From NCBI GenBank assembly GCA_002707025.1, contig PALG01000026.1, positions 62,001 to 126,000 on the forward strand: a DNA stretch of 64,000 nucleotides. The letters run 5' to 3'. Within the stretch, counting starts at the first letter, position 1, and each line of letters starts with the position of its first letter. The notes below the pieces were generated by a model. It was not told the origin of the DNA and ran no database searches. It saw only the letters and a list, made by a program, of their open reading frames with translations. The position numbers and the translations under genes were made by a program. Positions 8,359 to 16,489 of the stretch are shown one piece after another. Source of the stretch: Flavobacteriaceae bacterium. GTDB lineage: Bacteria > Bacteroidota > Bacteroidia > Flavobacteriales > Flavobacteriaceae.

Positions 8359-9153
8359 TTATTCATAGGTTACTTGAAATTGGCCATTGGTAATTTCATG
8401 GGTGTCGGTCACAAAAGAGAAAGTTCCAGAAATAGTCCTGGCTGCAGTGTCATGAGATACAACCGAAATATTACCATTATTGGCGTTTTCAGAATTAGAC
8501 CCTTCTGAATACGTTGCCTGAAAACCAGTGGAAGGCAAACTATAGTTGCCCACAGTAACCTCTGTGGGAAGTCTTAGCAAAATCATTCCTGAAGCCGTAG
8601 CCCCAGATATTAATAAAGAGTTGCCCGAGTCTACTGCGGTGACTGTTACTGTTACAAATGGAGCCCCATCCAATTGAGCACTAAAAGAGCCTGCATTGGT
8701 GGTATTATTTGTTTCTCCGCTTCCAAAGGGTACTCGATAAAAAATTCCTTTATCCACATAAATCGTATCCAGTCCAGCCGCAATCGCAACAAACTGAAAA
8801 TCCCCGGTTATAAATCCAGCCGTATCCCAACTAGAGACGGTAACCGATCCGCTACCTCCATCTTTAGTAGTGTAAACCAATCCAGATGCACTTTCAAAGA
8901 TGGCATAATTGTTTCCTTGGTTAAAAGTATATGTTCCGGATGTATTGTCAGAAAAATTTAGGGTAAGCACTTCATCATCGGTAAGACCTTGAAGCGTTAC
9001 AGAAGCATCTTCATTTCCCCCGCCAATAGCTCCATTGGCCCTAAAAAACGTACTATCAATTGTTGCTTGAATTACCGTGGCATTGTCTTGGGTATCCTCA
9101 CAGCTTGAAAATACTATGGTTGCCACAAAAAGAAGCAGAATAAATTTTTTCAT
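8359..9153 (-). CDS. DUF6252-like lipoprotein
   Basis: 264 aa from the start at 9153 (MKKFILLLF); an upstream ATG at 9180 would add nine residues (MLKSRPKSI) before an otherwise perfect signal peptide. The lipobox is VFSSC, with acidic residues (EDTQD) after the Cys, so it is probably exported to the outer membrane. The mature protein is beta-rich with two similar halves. Each has a short motif around a predicted strand (for example SGTYTFNQGNNYA and VTVGNYSLPSTG), then a Gly-rich stretch and a strand with SGTFSF or TGDFQF. This fits DUF6252-type repeats. Its function is unknown. It is transcribed divergently from rpsP. Confidence 0.65.
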   Translation of the reverse strand: MKKFILLLFVATIVFSSCEDTQDNATVIQATIDSTFFRANGAIGGGNEDASVTLQGLTDDEVLTLNFSDNTSGTYTFNQGNNYAIFESASGLVYTTKDGGSGSVTVSSWDTAGFITGDFQFVAIAAGLDTIYVDKGIFYRVPFGSGETNNTTNAGSFSAQLDGAPFVTVTVTAVDSGNSLLISGATASGMILLRLPTEVTVGNYSLPSTGFQATYSEGSNSENANNGNISVVSHDTAARTISGTFSFVTDTHEITNGQFQVTYE

Positions 9154-9227
9154 AATAGATTTGGGTCTAGATTTCAACAAATATAAAATAAAAGTTTAAT
9201 GTAAGTAGTTTCAAAACAAAAATATAC

Positions 9228-9235
9228 TATCTTTG
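9228..9235 (+). promoter_or_regulatory. Promoter -7 element for rpsP-rimM-trmN
   Basis: TATCTTTG followed by CGCACTC. The same 15 bases (TATCTTTGCGCACTC) recur at 32568 upstream of hemD. The start codon of rpsP is about 49 bases downstream. Confidence 0.65.
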
Positions 9236-9283
9236 CGCACTCAAAATTATAACCGGGGTCGGGCACTCCAAAAATTAATTATT

Positions 9284-9826
9284 ATGCCAGTAAGAATTAG
9301 ATTACAAAGACACGGTAAAAAAGGAAAACCTTTTTACTGGATCGTTGCTGCGGATAGCCGCGCAAAAAGAGATGGTAAGTATCTTGAAAAATTAGGTATT
9401 TACAATCCCAACACCAATCCTGCTACCATCGATATCAACGTAGACAACTCTGTAAAGTGGTTGCAAAATGGAGCTCAGCCATCTGATACAGCGAGAGCCA
9501 TTTTATCCTATAAAGGTATTTTATTGAAAAAGCACTTAATGGATGGTGTTGCTAAAGGCGCTTTAACTGAAAAGCAAGTAGAGGAAAAATACAACGCTTG
9601 GTTAGAGGAAAAAGCAAAAGCTATTGACAACAAAAAGAATAAACTTCAAAGCGACAAAGACAAGGCTAAGGAAGAGGCTTTAAAAGCTGAAAAAGCAGTT
9701 AATGAAGCACGTATTGCTGCTGCAAATCCTACTCCTGAAGAGGAAGAAGCTCCTGCCGATGCAGAAGCTGCTACCGAAGAAGCCCCAGCTGCTGTAGCAG
9801 AAGAAGCTGCCAAAGAAGAAGAGTAA
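9284..9826 (+). CDS. rpsP: 30S ribosomal protein bS16 with a long acidic C-terminal extension
   Basis: 180 aa. Residues 1-80 are canonical bS16 (MPVRIRLQRHGKKGKPFYWI, DGKYLEKLGIYNP, QPSDTARAIL). After about residue 100 it continues with a charged coiled-coil-like stretch and a tail rich in Glu and Ala, roughly doubling the usual length. Long tails on bS16 are common in Bacteroidota; what they do is unknown. The ATG at 9284 was chosen because it starts the conserved N-terminus; an earlier in-frame start at 9233 would lie within the promoter element. It leads an operon with rimM, whose product is needed for 30S maturation. Confidence 0.97.
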   Translation: MPVRIRLQRHGKKGKPFYWIVAADSRAKRDGKYLEKLGIYNPNTNPATIDINVDNSVKWLQNGAQPSDTARAILSYKGILLKKHLMDGVAKGALTEKQVEEKYNAWLEEKAKAIDNKKNKLQSDKDKAKEEALKAEKAVNEARIAAANPTPEEEEAPADAEAATEEAPAAVAEEAAKEEE

Positions 9827-9836
9827 ACTCTTTACA

Positions 9837-10361
9837 ATGCAAAAGAAGGATTGTTTCTTCGTAGGCAAAATCGTTAAGAAATATAGCTTTAAGGGAGAGT
9901 TATTGGTAAAATTGGATACCGACGATCCCGAACAATTTACAGAAATGGAATCAGTATTTGTGGAACTTCACAAAAATCTGGTTCCATTTTTTATTGAACA
10001 AAGTTCGCTTCACAAATCGGAGTTACTCCGTGTAAAATTTGAAGATGTCAATTCGGAAGCCGATGCCGATAGTTTGATGGGGCTCCCATTGTACCTGCCG
10101 TTGGATTTACTTCCAAAATTGGAAGGGAATCAGTTTTACTATCACGAAATTATTGGTTTCAAAGCGATTGACGAAGCCTATGGGGAAGTGGGAGTCATCG
10201 AAGCCGTAAATGATGCGACCGCGCAACATCTTTTTGAAATCAATGCCGACGGGAAATTAGTTCTCATTCCTATTAATGATGAAATCATTAAAAAGGTAGA
10301 TCGAAAGGCAAAAACTATTTTCCTGAAAGCTCCCGAAGGACTTATAGCGCTATACCTGTAA
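9837..10361 (+). CDS. rimM: Ribosome maturation factor RimM
   Basis: 174 aa. The N-terminal barrel starts FFVGKIVKKYSFKGELLVKL, matching the RimM G-K-I-x-x-x-x-G-x-x-G-E pattern, with a Ser in place of the usual Gly in YSFKGE. The C-terminal PRC-barrel domain has FYYHEIIGF and GEVGVIEAV. RimM binds uS19 and assists assembly of the 30S head and 16S rRNA processing. It follows rpsP after 10 bases, the conserved order, and its stop overlaps the trmN start by one base (TAATG), so the two are probably translationally coupled. Confidence 0.95.
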   Translation: MQKKDCFFVGKIVKKYSFKGELLVKLDTDDPEQFTEMESVFVELHKNLVPFFIEQSSLHKSELLRVKFEDVNSEADADSLMGLPLYLPLDLLPKLEGNQFYYHEIIGFKAIDEAYGEVGVIEAVNDATAQHLFEINADGKLVLIPINDEIIKKVDRKAKTIFLKAPEGLIALYL

Positions 10362-11074
10362 TGCCAGCTCCTTTCCAGTTCAAACAATTTACTGTACAAC
10401 AAAACAGATCGGCCATGAAAATTGGCACGGACGGGGTTTTATTAGGAGCTTGGGTTTTGTTGGAAAATTCCCCAGAAAGTATTTTGGATATCGGCACCGG
10501 CACGGGGGTTATTGCGCTTCAGCTAGCCCAACGAAGCACGGCCGAAACTATTGATGCCGTTGAAATTGATGACGAAGCCTACGAAGAGGCCACCGAAAAT
10601 TTTGAAAACTCCCCTTGGAGTGATCGCCTGTTCTGCTACCATGCTTCCATACAGGAATTTGCTTCAGAAATTGACGAATCGTACGATTTCATTGTTTCGA
10701 ATCCACCGTTTTATACCGAATCCGTTAAAACCGAAAATCCTTCCCGCGATCGCGCCCGATTTGAGGAGGCCTTGCCTTTTCAGCATTTATTGGTCTGTGC
10801 GGCCCATTTACTTTCGGAAAAAGGAATTTTTGCTACCATCATTCCCAAAAAAGAACTTCAAAACTTTCTTGCACTAGCCGAGCAATCCCAACTCTTTCCG
10901 AAGAGAATATGCGAGGTAAAAGGAACGCCTACTGCTGAAGCCAAAAGGGTGTTACTGGAATTCTCCAAATACCAGCAACCCTCGCAAATAGAAACACTTA
11001 CCATTGAACTTCAAAGGCATCAATATACCGAAGAATACACAGATCTTGTCAAGGAATTTTACTTGAAAATGTAG
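10361..11074 (+). CDS. trmN: tRNA1(Val) (adenine(37)-N6)-methyltransferase, TrmN/YfiC family
   Basis: 237 aa. It is a class I SAM-dependent methyltransferase with motif I ILDIGTGTGVIALQLAQ and the N6-adenine catalytic motif NPPF (IVSNPPFYTES). The N-terminus FQFKQFTVQQNRSAMKIGTD is typical of TrmN/YfiC rather than of PrmC, which modifies release factors. It should methylate A37 of tRNA-Val. It is coupled to rimM through a TAATG overlap, in keeping with a translation-apparatus operon. Confidence 0.9.
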   Translation: MPAPFQFKQFTVQQNRSAMKIGTDGVLLGAWVLLENSPESILDIGTGTGVIALQLAQRSTAETIDAVEIDDEAYEEATENFENSPWSDRLFCYHASIQEFASEIDESYDFIVSNPPFYTESVKTENPSRDRARFEEALPFQHLLVCAAHLLSEKGIFATIIPKKELQNFLALAEQSQLFPKRICEVKGTPTAEAKRVLLEFSKYQQPSQIETLTIELQRHQYTEEYTDLVKEFYLKM

Positions 11075-11094
11075 GTCGTTCAAAAGCGTATTTT

Positions 11095-11102
11095 TACCTT
11101 TG
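11095..11102 (+). promoter_or_regulatory. Promoter -7 element for the acyl-CoA dehydrogenase gene
   Basis: TACCTTTG, matching TAnnTTTG, 23 bases before the start codon. Confidence 0.55.
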
Positions 11103-11124
11103 TAAATACCAAAAATTAAAATTC

Positions 11125-12303
11125 ATGAAACCCGATTTGTTCGAAGCCCCCGATTATTACAACTTAGACGATCTTCTTACGGAAGAACATAAACTAATTC
11201 GTGATGCTGCCCGTGCTTGGGTAAAACGTGATGTTTCCCCTATCATTGAAGAAGCAGCGCAAAAGGCCGAATTCCCTAAATCGATTATTCCTGGTTTGGC
11301 AGAGATTGGCGCTTTTGGACCTTATATTCCCGAGGAATATGGTGGTGCGGGACTGGATCAGATTTCCTACGGACTCATCATGCAAGAAATTGAACGTGGA
11401 GATAGTGGTGTTCGTAGTACGGCTTCGGTTCAGTCTTCTTTGGTCATGTATCCTATCTGGAAATACGGAAACGAAGAACAACGCAAAAAATACCTTCCCA
11501 AATTGGCTACGGGCGAATGGATGGGTTCTTTTGGATTGACCGAACCCGATCACGGAAGTAACCCTGGCGGAATGGTCACCAATTTTAAAGATAAAGGGGA
11601 TCACTATTTACTGAATGGTGCCAAATTATGGATTTCTAATGCGCCTTTCTGTGATGTAGCCGTGGTTTGGGCCAAAAATGAAGAAGGACGCATCCACGGA
11701 TTGATTGTGGAGCGTGGCATGGAAGGTTTCACCACCCCTGAAACACACAACAAATGGTCCCTTCGTGCTTCCGCTACAGGAGAATTATTGTTTCAGGATG
11801 TAAAGGTTCCTAAAGAAAATCTATTGCCCAATAAATCTGGACTGGGTGCACCGCTAGGTTGTTTGGATTCTGCCCGCTATGGGATTGCTTGGGGAGTAAT
11901 TGGTGCAGCGATGGACTGCTACGATACGGCACTTCGCTATGCCAAGGAACGCATTCAGTTTGGAAAGCCAATTGCCGCTTTTCAGCTTCAGCAAAAAAAA
12001 TTGGCCGAAATGATCACGGAAATCACCAAAGCACAATTATTGGCCTATCGTTTGGGACAGTTAAAAAATGAAGGGAAAGCTACCTCAGCACAAATTTCCA
12101 TGGCCAAACGAAACAATGTGGATATGGCCATTAAAATTGCTCGTGAAGCTCGACAAATCCTAGGTGGAATGGGAATTACCGGGGAATACTCCATCATGCG
12201 TCATTCCATGAACCTGGAAAGTGTAATCACCTACGAAGGAACCCATGACATTCACTTATTGATCACCGGATTGGATATTACAGGCCACAACGCTTTCAAA
12301 TAA
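11125..12303 (+). CDS. gcdH: Acyl-CoA dehydrogenase of the glutaryl-CoA dehydrogenase type
   Basis: 392 aa, the family length. Features that point to glutaryl-CoA dehydrogenase rather than to other acyl-CoA dehydrogenases are the substrate-binding Arg97 in RSTASVQSSLVM and the catalytic Glu371 in TYEGTHDIH followed by LLITGLDITG. FAD-binding motifs are GSFGLTEPDHGSNPGG and WISNAPFCDVAVVW. The enzyme oxidises and decarboxylates glutaryl-CoA to crotonyl-CoA in lysine and tryptophan breakdown, passing electrons to ETF. It has its own promoter and terminator. Activity on a different dicarboxylyl-CoA cannot be excluded. Confidence 0.88.
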   Translation: MKPDLFEAPDYYNLDDLLTEEHKLIRDAARAWVKRDVSPIIEEAAQKAEFPKSIIPGLAEIGAFGPYIPEEYGGAGLDQISYGLIMQEIERGDSGVRSTASVQSSLVMYPIWKYGNEEQRKKYLPKLATGEWMGSFGLTEPDHGSNPGGMVTNFKDKGDHYLLNGAKLWISNAPFCDVAVVWAKNEEGRIHGLIVERGMEGFTTPETHNKWSLRASATGELLFQDVKVPKENLLPNKSGLGAPLGCLDSARYGIAWGVIGAAMDCYDTALRYAKERIQFGKPIAAFQLQQKKLAEMITEITKAQLLAYRLGQLKNEGKATSAQISMAKRNNVDMAIKIAREARQILGGMGITGEYSIMRHSMNLESVITYEGTHDIHLLITGLDITGHNAFK

Positions 12304-12324
12304 TGCTATTGAAAAAATCCATAG

Positions 12325-12357
12325 AAAAGGCTTCATCGTATATATGAAGCCTTTTTA
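12325..12357 (+). terminator. Terminator after gcdH
   Basis: AAAAGGCTTCAT and ATGAAGCCTTTTT pair over 12 bp. The T-run overlaps the next promoter element (TATTTTTG, 12356-12363). Confidence 0.85.
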
Positions 12358-12363
12358 TTTTTG
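12356..12363 (+). promoter_or_regulatory. Promoter -7 element for the DUF3050 gene
   Basis: TATTTTTG, 15 bases before the start codon, overlapping the T-run of the preceding terminator. Confidence 0.5.
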
Positions 12364-12377
12364 TAAAAATTACGATT

Positions 12378-13154
12378 ATGATTGCTGAAATTGAAAAACA
12401 GATCCGTCCGCATCAGGAAACCCTTTTGCAACATCCGTTGTACCAAAAAATAAAGACTCCCGAGCACTTACAAGTTTTCATGGAACACCATGTATTTGCC
12501 GTTTGGGACTTTATGTCGCTGCTGAAATCCCTTCAGAACAGGTTGACCTCTACCAAGCTTCCTTGGGTTCCTGTGGGAGATCCCGAAATTCGGTATTTAA
12601 TCAATGAAATTGTCTTGGCGGAAGAAACCGATATCAATCGGCAAGGCCAGCGAAAGAGTCATTTTGAAATGTACCTCGATGCTATGAGAAAAGCCCATGC
12701 CGATACGGCTTCCATAGAAACATTTCTCTCTAGTCTTACTTCAGAAAAGGCTATTTCTGAAACCATTTCAGAAAATGAGCTCCCTGCTTCGGTAAAGGAA
12801 TTTTTACACTTTACCTTTTCTGTTATTGAAGAAGGGAAACCTCATAAAATAGCCGCTTCGTTTACCTTTGGGAGGGAAGATTTAATTCCCAGTATGTTTT
12901 CAGAAATCATCAAGCACATTCAGAAAAACTTTCCGGAAGAAGATTTAAGCGATTTCAAATATTATTTTGATCGACATATTGAATTGGACGAAGACGAACA
13001 CGGCCCCATGGCCCTAAAAATGGTCGCCATGCTTTGTGAGGACGACGATTCCAAATGGCAGGAAGTGTTGGAAGTTTCCAAAGAAGCCCTTCAGCAACGA
13101 AAAAAACTTTGGGACGGCATTGAGCAACACATAGAAAGCTTACAATTTGCCTAA
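12378..13154 (+). CDS. DUF3050 family protein, heme-oxygenase-like fold
   Basis: 258 aa with no signal peptide. It matches DUF3050 with the N-terminal block HLQVFMEHHVFAVWDFMSLL, the region LINEIVLAEETDINRQG and the C-terminal HIELDEDEHGPMALKMV. Conserved His and Glu pairs in helical context (MEHHVFAVWD; YFDRHIELDEDEHG) resemble the metal ligands of the heme-oxygenase-like diiron superfamily, so an oxygen-activating diiron enzyme is possible. That is inference from fold and residues; no reaction is known. It is followed after 41 bases by a metallophosphoesterase. Confidence 0.75.
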   Translation: MIAEIEKQIRPHQETLLQHPLYQKIKTPEHLQVFMEHHVFAVWDFMSLLKSLQNRLTSTKLPWVPVGDPEIRYLINEIVLAEETDINRQGQRKSHFEMYLDAMRKAHADTASIETFLSSLTSEKAISETISENELPASVKEFLHFTFSVIEEGKPHKIAASFTFGREDLIPSMFSEIIKHIQKNFPEEDLSDFKYYFDRHIELDEDEHGPMALKMVAMLCEDDDSKWQEVLEVSKEALQQRKKLWDGIEQHIESLQFA

Positions 13155-13195
13155 ACTTTGACCGCGGAATTGTATCTTTAAACAAAGTTTCGCTT

Positions 13196-14092
13196 ATGTC
13201 TTCCCAGAAACGGCTTACCAGGGCTTATGAGAAAGCCCAGAGAATCTCGTTTAACAACGAATCCAAGTTTATTATTTTTAGCGATTGCCATAGAGGCGAC
13301 AACAGCTTTGCGGACGATTTTGCGAACAATCGGAATATTTACTTCCATGCGTTAAAAACCTATTACGATCAAGGGTTTACGTACTGCGAGTTGGGGGATG
13401 GCGACGAATTATGGGAGAACATTGACTTTAAATCTATTTTTGAGGCCCATAAAAATGTGTACGATTTGATGCAATTATTTTATGCGGAAGGTAGGCTTTA
13501 TCGGCTTTTGGGAAATCATGACATGGTATACAAGAACGACCGGTACGTAGAGAAACATCTTTATACCTATTTCGATAAGATTACCGGGAAGGATGTCCCG
13601 CTATTTCCTGGGGTTACGTTTACGGAAGGCTTGGTCTTAGAGCATGAGACCAACGGACAGGAAATTTTTATGGCGCATGGCCATCAAGCCGATTTCATGA
13701 ATTATGTAGGCTGGAAATTCAACCGATTTATGGTACGGGCCCTTTGGCGGCAATTACAGATTTTCGGCATTGGAGACCCTACGAGCCCTGCTAAAAATTA
13801 CCGCGAATTGATTAAAGTGGAACGGCGTACCAAAAAATGGATCGTGAACAACAAAAACCTATTTACCATTACAGGGCATACACATCGTCCTCGATTTCCA
13901 GAACCGGGGGAAATTGCCTATTTTAATGATGGTAGTTGTGTGCATCCACGAAGTATTACCGGACTGGAAATTGAAAACGGTCAAATTTCCTTGATCAAAT
14001 GGCAAATTGCCACTACCGAAGGAGGCACCTTAAAAGTCATTAAGTTATTATTGGAAGGCCCTCAAAAATTAATCGATTATAAAACCGAATAA
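13196..14092 (+). CDS. Metallophosphoesterase (calcineurin-like)
   Basis: 298 aa, cytoplasmic. All metallophosphoesterase motifs are visible: SDCHRGDN (D-x-H), GDGDE (GD), GNHDM (GNHD), AHGHQAD and GHTHRPRF (GHxH). The D-C-H and split GDGDELWE arrangement resembles UDP-2,3-diacylglucosamine hydrolase-type and related enzymes, but the substrate cannot be read from the sequence. It is adjacent to, and probably co-transcribed with, the SGNH hydrolase gene that starts 2 bases after its stop. Confidence 0.85.
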   Translation: MSSQKRLTRAYEKAQRISFNNESKFIIFSDCHRGDNSFADDFANNRNIYFHALKTYYDQGFTYCELGDGDELWENIDFKSIFEAHKNVYDLMQLFYAEGRLYRLLGNHDMVYKNDRYVEKHLYTYFDKITGKDVPLFPGVTFTEGLVLEHETNGQEIFMAHGHQADFMNYVGWKFNRFMVRALWRQLQIFGIGDPTSPAKNYRELIKVERRTKKWIVNNKNLFTITGHTHRPRFPEPGEIAYFNDGSCVHPRSITGLEIENGQISLIKWQIATTEGGTLKVIKLLLEGPQKLIDYKTE

Positions 14093-14094
14093 AA

Positions 14095-14811
14095 ATGCAT
14101 CGAGTATTTCTTCGTAAGATTGCCTTATTGATTGTAACAGGCGTGGTAGTATTGGCATGTAAAACGCAGAAGAAAAACGTAGCTGCTTCCCAAACATATT
14201 CCTATCTCGCTTTGGGGGACAGTTACACGATTGGAGAGAGCGTTTGTGACACCTGCACCTATGCCCATCAATTGGTCGATTCGCTACAGCAAACCACCAA
14301 TAAAAAAATCGATTTAAAAATTATCGCTACCACAGGGTGGACGACCACCGACTTACTTTCAGCTATAGACAAAGAGCCACCTGCATCTAATTATGATTTC
14401 GTGACACTTTTAATAGGGGTGAACAATCAATATCAGAAAAAAGATTTCAGCTTGTATGAAAAAGAATTTCCAATATTGCTGAATAAGGCGATTGCATTTG
14501 CCCAAGGGAATACCAAAAAAGTGGTGGTACTATCGATTCCCGATTATGCCTACACCCCTTTTGGAAAAGGAAGGCCAAATGCTACAAGCATTTCTGAAGA
14601 ATTAGACAACTACAACCGATTCGCTGAAGTAACTTCCGAAAGATTAGGGGTTACGTTTCTTCAAATCACAGATATTACCCGCAAAGGATTGGAACAACCT
14701 TCGTTAGTGGCAAGTGACGGCCTGCACCCTTCCAAGGAAGCCTATCATCAGTTTGTAAAAAGGCTATTTAATGAAGCAAAAAAAAGCACTCGACTAACTC
14801 TCGGGGGCTAA
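14095..14811 (+). CDS. SGNH/GDSL-family hydrolase, predicted lipoprotein
   Basis: 238 aa. The N-terminus MHRVFLRKIALLIVTG leads to a possible lipobox LAC (Cys near 22), so it is probably a membrane-anchored periplasmic enzyme. GDSL block I is LALGDSYTIGES with the nucleophile Ser, block III is the GVNNQ region (Gly and Asn of the oxyanion hole), and block V is SDGLHPS with the catalytic Asp and His. Members are esterases, lipases or acylhydrolases; the substrate is unknown. The last 18 bases overlap the convergent ferredoxin gene. Confidence 0.85.
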   Translation: MHRVFLRKIALLIVTGVVVLACKTQKKNVAASQTYSYLALGDSYTIGESVCDTCTYAHQLVDSLQQTTNKKIDLKIIATTGWTTTDLLSAIDKEPPASNYDFVTLLIGVNNQYQKKDFSLYEKEFPILLNKAIAFAQGNTKKVVVLSIPDYAYTPFGKGRPNATSISEELDNYNRFAEVTSERLGVTFLQITDITRKGLEQPSLVASDGLHPSKEAYHQFVKRLFNEAKKSTRLTLGG

Positions 14812-15129
14812 TTGCACTTTTAATCCATCTAGGGAGGGCGTAAGATGTATTTGGCAACCTAGGCGACTATTATCTTCCACATAAAAAGCTTCGGCAAGCA
14901 TGGCTTCTTCATCGTCCCCTTTTTCTGGAAGTTCGTGATCTGAAAGCACATAACATTGACAAGAGGCACACATGGCCATTCCACCGCAAATACCAATGGT
15001 ACCTTCGGGCGCTAGTTCATAGGCTCTTACAAGCTCCATCATGTTCATGTTCATATCGGTGGGAGCATCTACCTCATGGGAAATCCCTTCCCGATCGATG
15101 ATGGTGATTTTAATATCGTTACTTTCCAT
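14794..15129 (-). CDS. 2Fe-2S ferredoxin
   Basis: 111 aa. The cluster ligands fit the adrenodoxin/putidaredoxin arrangement C-x5-C-x2-C...C: Cys48, Cys54, Cys57 and Cys92 (GICGGMAMCASC; RLGCQI). An extra Cys59 follows the third ligand. It is a soluble one-electron carrier. Its start overlaps the stop of the ferredoxin-NADP reductase gene by one base, so the two probably form a dedicated redox pair supplying electrons to Fe-S assembly or biosynthetic enzymes. Confidence 0.93.
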   Translation of the reverse strand: MESNDIKITIIDREGISHEVDAPTDMNMNMMELVRAYELAPEGTIGICGGMAMCASCQCYVLSDHELPEKGDDEEAMLAEAFYVEDNSRLGCQIHLTPSLDGLKVQLAPES

Positions 15130-16181
15130 TAATCGATCGATTTTACCACAGCTTTTGGAGCTTCCTTCTTTGTACCGTCAAAACCTTCAACCCCTCCTAC
15201 GGTGGTGTATTTCATCACATACTTCTTATCAGGAAAAATACGCTGATACGCACTTTGACACATAAGCGTAGCTTCATGAAAGCCACAAAGAATCAATTTC
15301 AGCTTTCCGGGATACGTATTGACATCGCCAATGGCATAGATTCCGGGAATATTGGTTTGATAGTCCAAGGAATTGTCGACTTTGATAGCATTTTTCTCAA
15401 TCTCCAATCCCCAATCGGCAATAGGCCCTAACTTAGGCGCCAATCCGAATAAAGGCACAAAATGATCGCAGGCCCGATTAAACACATCGGCTCCTCTTTT
15501 AATAGAAACCCCTTCCAGTTTTCCATTGCCATATACATCCACCACTTCTGCGGGAGTGATGAGTTCTATTTTACCAAGGTTTTTCAATTCCTGCACCTTT
15601 TCTACACTATCCAGTGCCCCGCGGAATTCATTCCGTCTGTGAATTAAGGTCACGCTTTTGGCCACATCGGTCAAGAAAATACTCCAATCCAGGGCAGAAT
15701 CTCCACCTCCAGCGATAATGACGTCTTTATCGCGATACACTTCAGGGTCCCGAATGATGTATTCCACTCCATTCTCTTCATAATCCGCAATACTGGTGAT
15801 TGGGGGTTTTCTAGGTTCGAAACTTCCCAGACCTCCTGCGATGGCCACCACAGGAGCTTGATGTTTCGTCCCTTTATTGGTCGTGACAATGAAACTACCG
15901 TCTTCCAGTTTTTCAATCGTTTCGGCTCGTTCCCCTAAGGTAAAACCTGGCTGAAAAGGTTCAATTTGCTTCATCAAATTATTCACCAAATCCCCGGCCA
16001 GTACTTCAGGAAAAGCAGGAATATCGTAAATAGGTTTTTTAGGATAAATTTCGGCACACTGTCCACCCGGTTGTGGCAAGGCATCTATAAGATGGCATTT
16101 CAGTTTTAAAAGTCCAGCTTCAAATACGGTAAAGAGACCTGTAGGACCTGCGCCAATAATAAGTATATCGGTTTTAATCAT
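15129..16181 (-). CDS. Ferredoxin-NADP+ reductase, thioredoxin-reductase-like type
   Basis: 350 aa. The FAD Rossmann motif is ILIIGAGPTGLF at the N-terminus and a second nucleotide-binding motif is DVIIAGGGDSALDW near 160. PGGQCAEIYPKKPIYDIPAF is diagnostic of the YumC/Chlorobium FNR class. The redox-active CxxC of thioredoxin reductases is absent, as in that class. The C-terminal FAD motif IYAIGDVNTYPGK is present. It reduces ferredoxin with NADPH or runs in reverse. Two palindromes lie in its upstream region (16187-16198 and 16236-16247), either side of a promoter element. Confidence 0.93.
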   Translation of the reverse strand: MIKTDILIIGAGPTGLFTVFEAGLLKLKCHLIDALPQPGGQCAEIYPKKPIYDIPAFPEVLAGDLVNNLMKQIEPFQPGFTLGERAETIEKLEDGSFIVTTNKGTKHQAPVVAIAGGLGSFEPRKPPITSIADYEENGVEYIIRDPEVYRDKDVIIAGGGDSALDWSIFLTDVAKSVTLIHRRNEFRGALDSVEKVQELKNLGKIELITPAEVVDVYGNGKLEGVSIKRGADVFNRACDHFVPLFGLAPKLGPIADWGLEIEKNAIKVDNSLDYQTNIPGIYAIGDVNTYPGKLKLILCGFHEATLMCQSAYQRIFPDKKYVMKYTTVGGVEGFDGTKKEAPKAVVKSID

Positions 16182-16186
16182 GGTTT

Positions 16187-16198
16187 AAACTATAGTTT
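16187..16198. promoter_or_regulatory. Palindrome in the leader of the FNR gene
   Basis: AAACTATAGTTT, a perfect 12-bp palindrome 6 bases upstream of the FNR start codon and just downstream of the inferred transcription start. Its position suits a repressor operator. Confidence 0.45.
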
Positions 16199-16204
16199 GA
16201 GCTT

Positions 16205-16212
16205 CAAAATTA
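16205..16212 (-). promoter_or_regulatory. Promoter -7 element for FNR-ferredoxin
   Basis: Minus strand reads TAATTTTG, matching TAnnTTTG, 24 bases upstream of the FNR start codon. Confidence 0.5.
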
Positions 16213-16235
16213 GGAGCAAAGGAAGCTTCAAAGAA

Positions 16236-16247
16236 TGACAAATGTCA
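16236..16247. promoter_or_regulatory. Palindrome upstream of the FNR promoter
   Basis: TGACA-AA-TGTCA, two perfect 5-base arms, flanked by further matching A/T. It covers the -33 to -45 region relative to the element at 16205-16212 and could bind a dimeric regulator. Confidence 0.45.
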
Positions 16248-16253
16248 TGAATA

Positions 16254-16487
16254 TTAAACGTTTACAACGCTTTCTATTTGTGGGGCATGTTTTTTAATGG
16301 TCATTTCCACCCCGCTTTTTAAGGTCATTTGGTTGACCGAGCAGCCTACGCAAGCGCCTAGTAATTGAACGGTCACTTTTTTCCCATCTTCTATGGAAAC
16401 CAATGAAATGTCCCCTCCGTCATTTTGAAGGAAAGGACGAATCTCCTCTAGGGCAGCTTCCACTTTTAATTTCAATTCTTCTTCCAT
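16254..16487 (-). CDS. NifU C-terminal-domain (Nfu-type) Fe-S scaffold protein
   Basis: 77 aa, a stand-alone NifU C-terminal domain. The start IRPFLQNDGGDISLV and the cluster-binding motif CVGC (Cys46, Cys49) followed by SVNQMTLKSGVE are typical of Nfu. A dimer can hold a 4Fe-4S cluster at its interface and pass it to apoproteins. It lies 2 bases downstream of the Mrp-like ATPase gene, another Fe-S carrier candidate, so the pair probably works together in Fe-S delivery. Confidence 0.92.
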   Translation of the reverse strand: MEEELKLKVEAALEEIRPFLQNDGGDISLVSIEDGKKVTVQLLGACVGCSVNQMTLKSGVEMTIKKHAPQIESVVNV

Positions 16488-16489
16488 AC

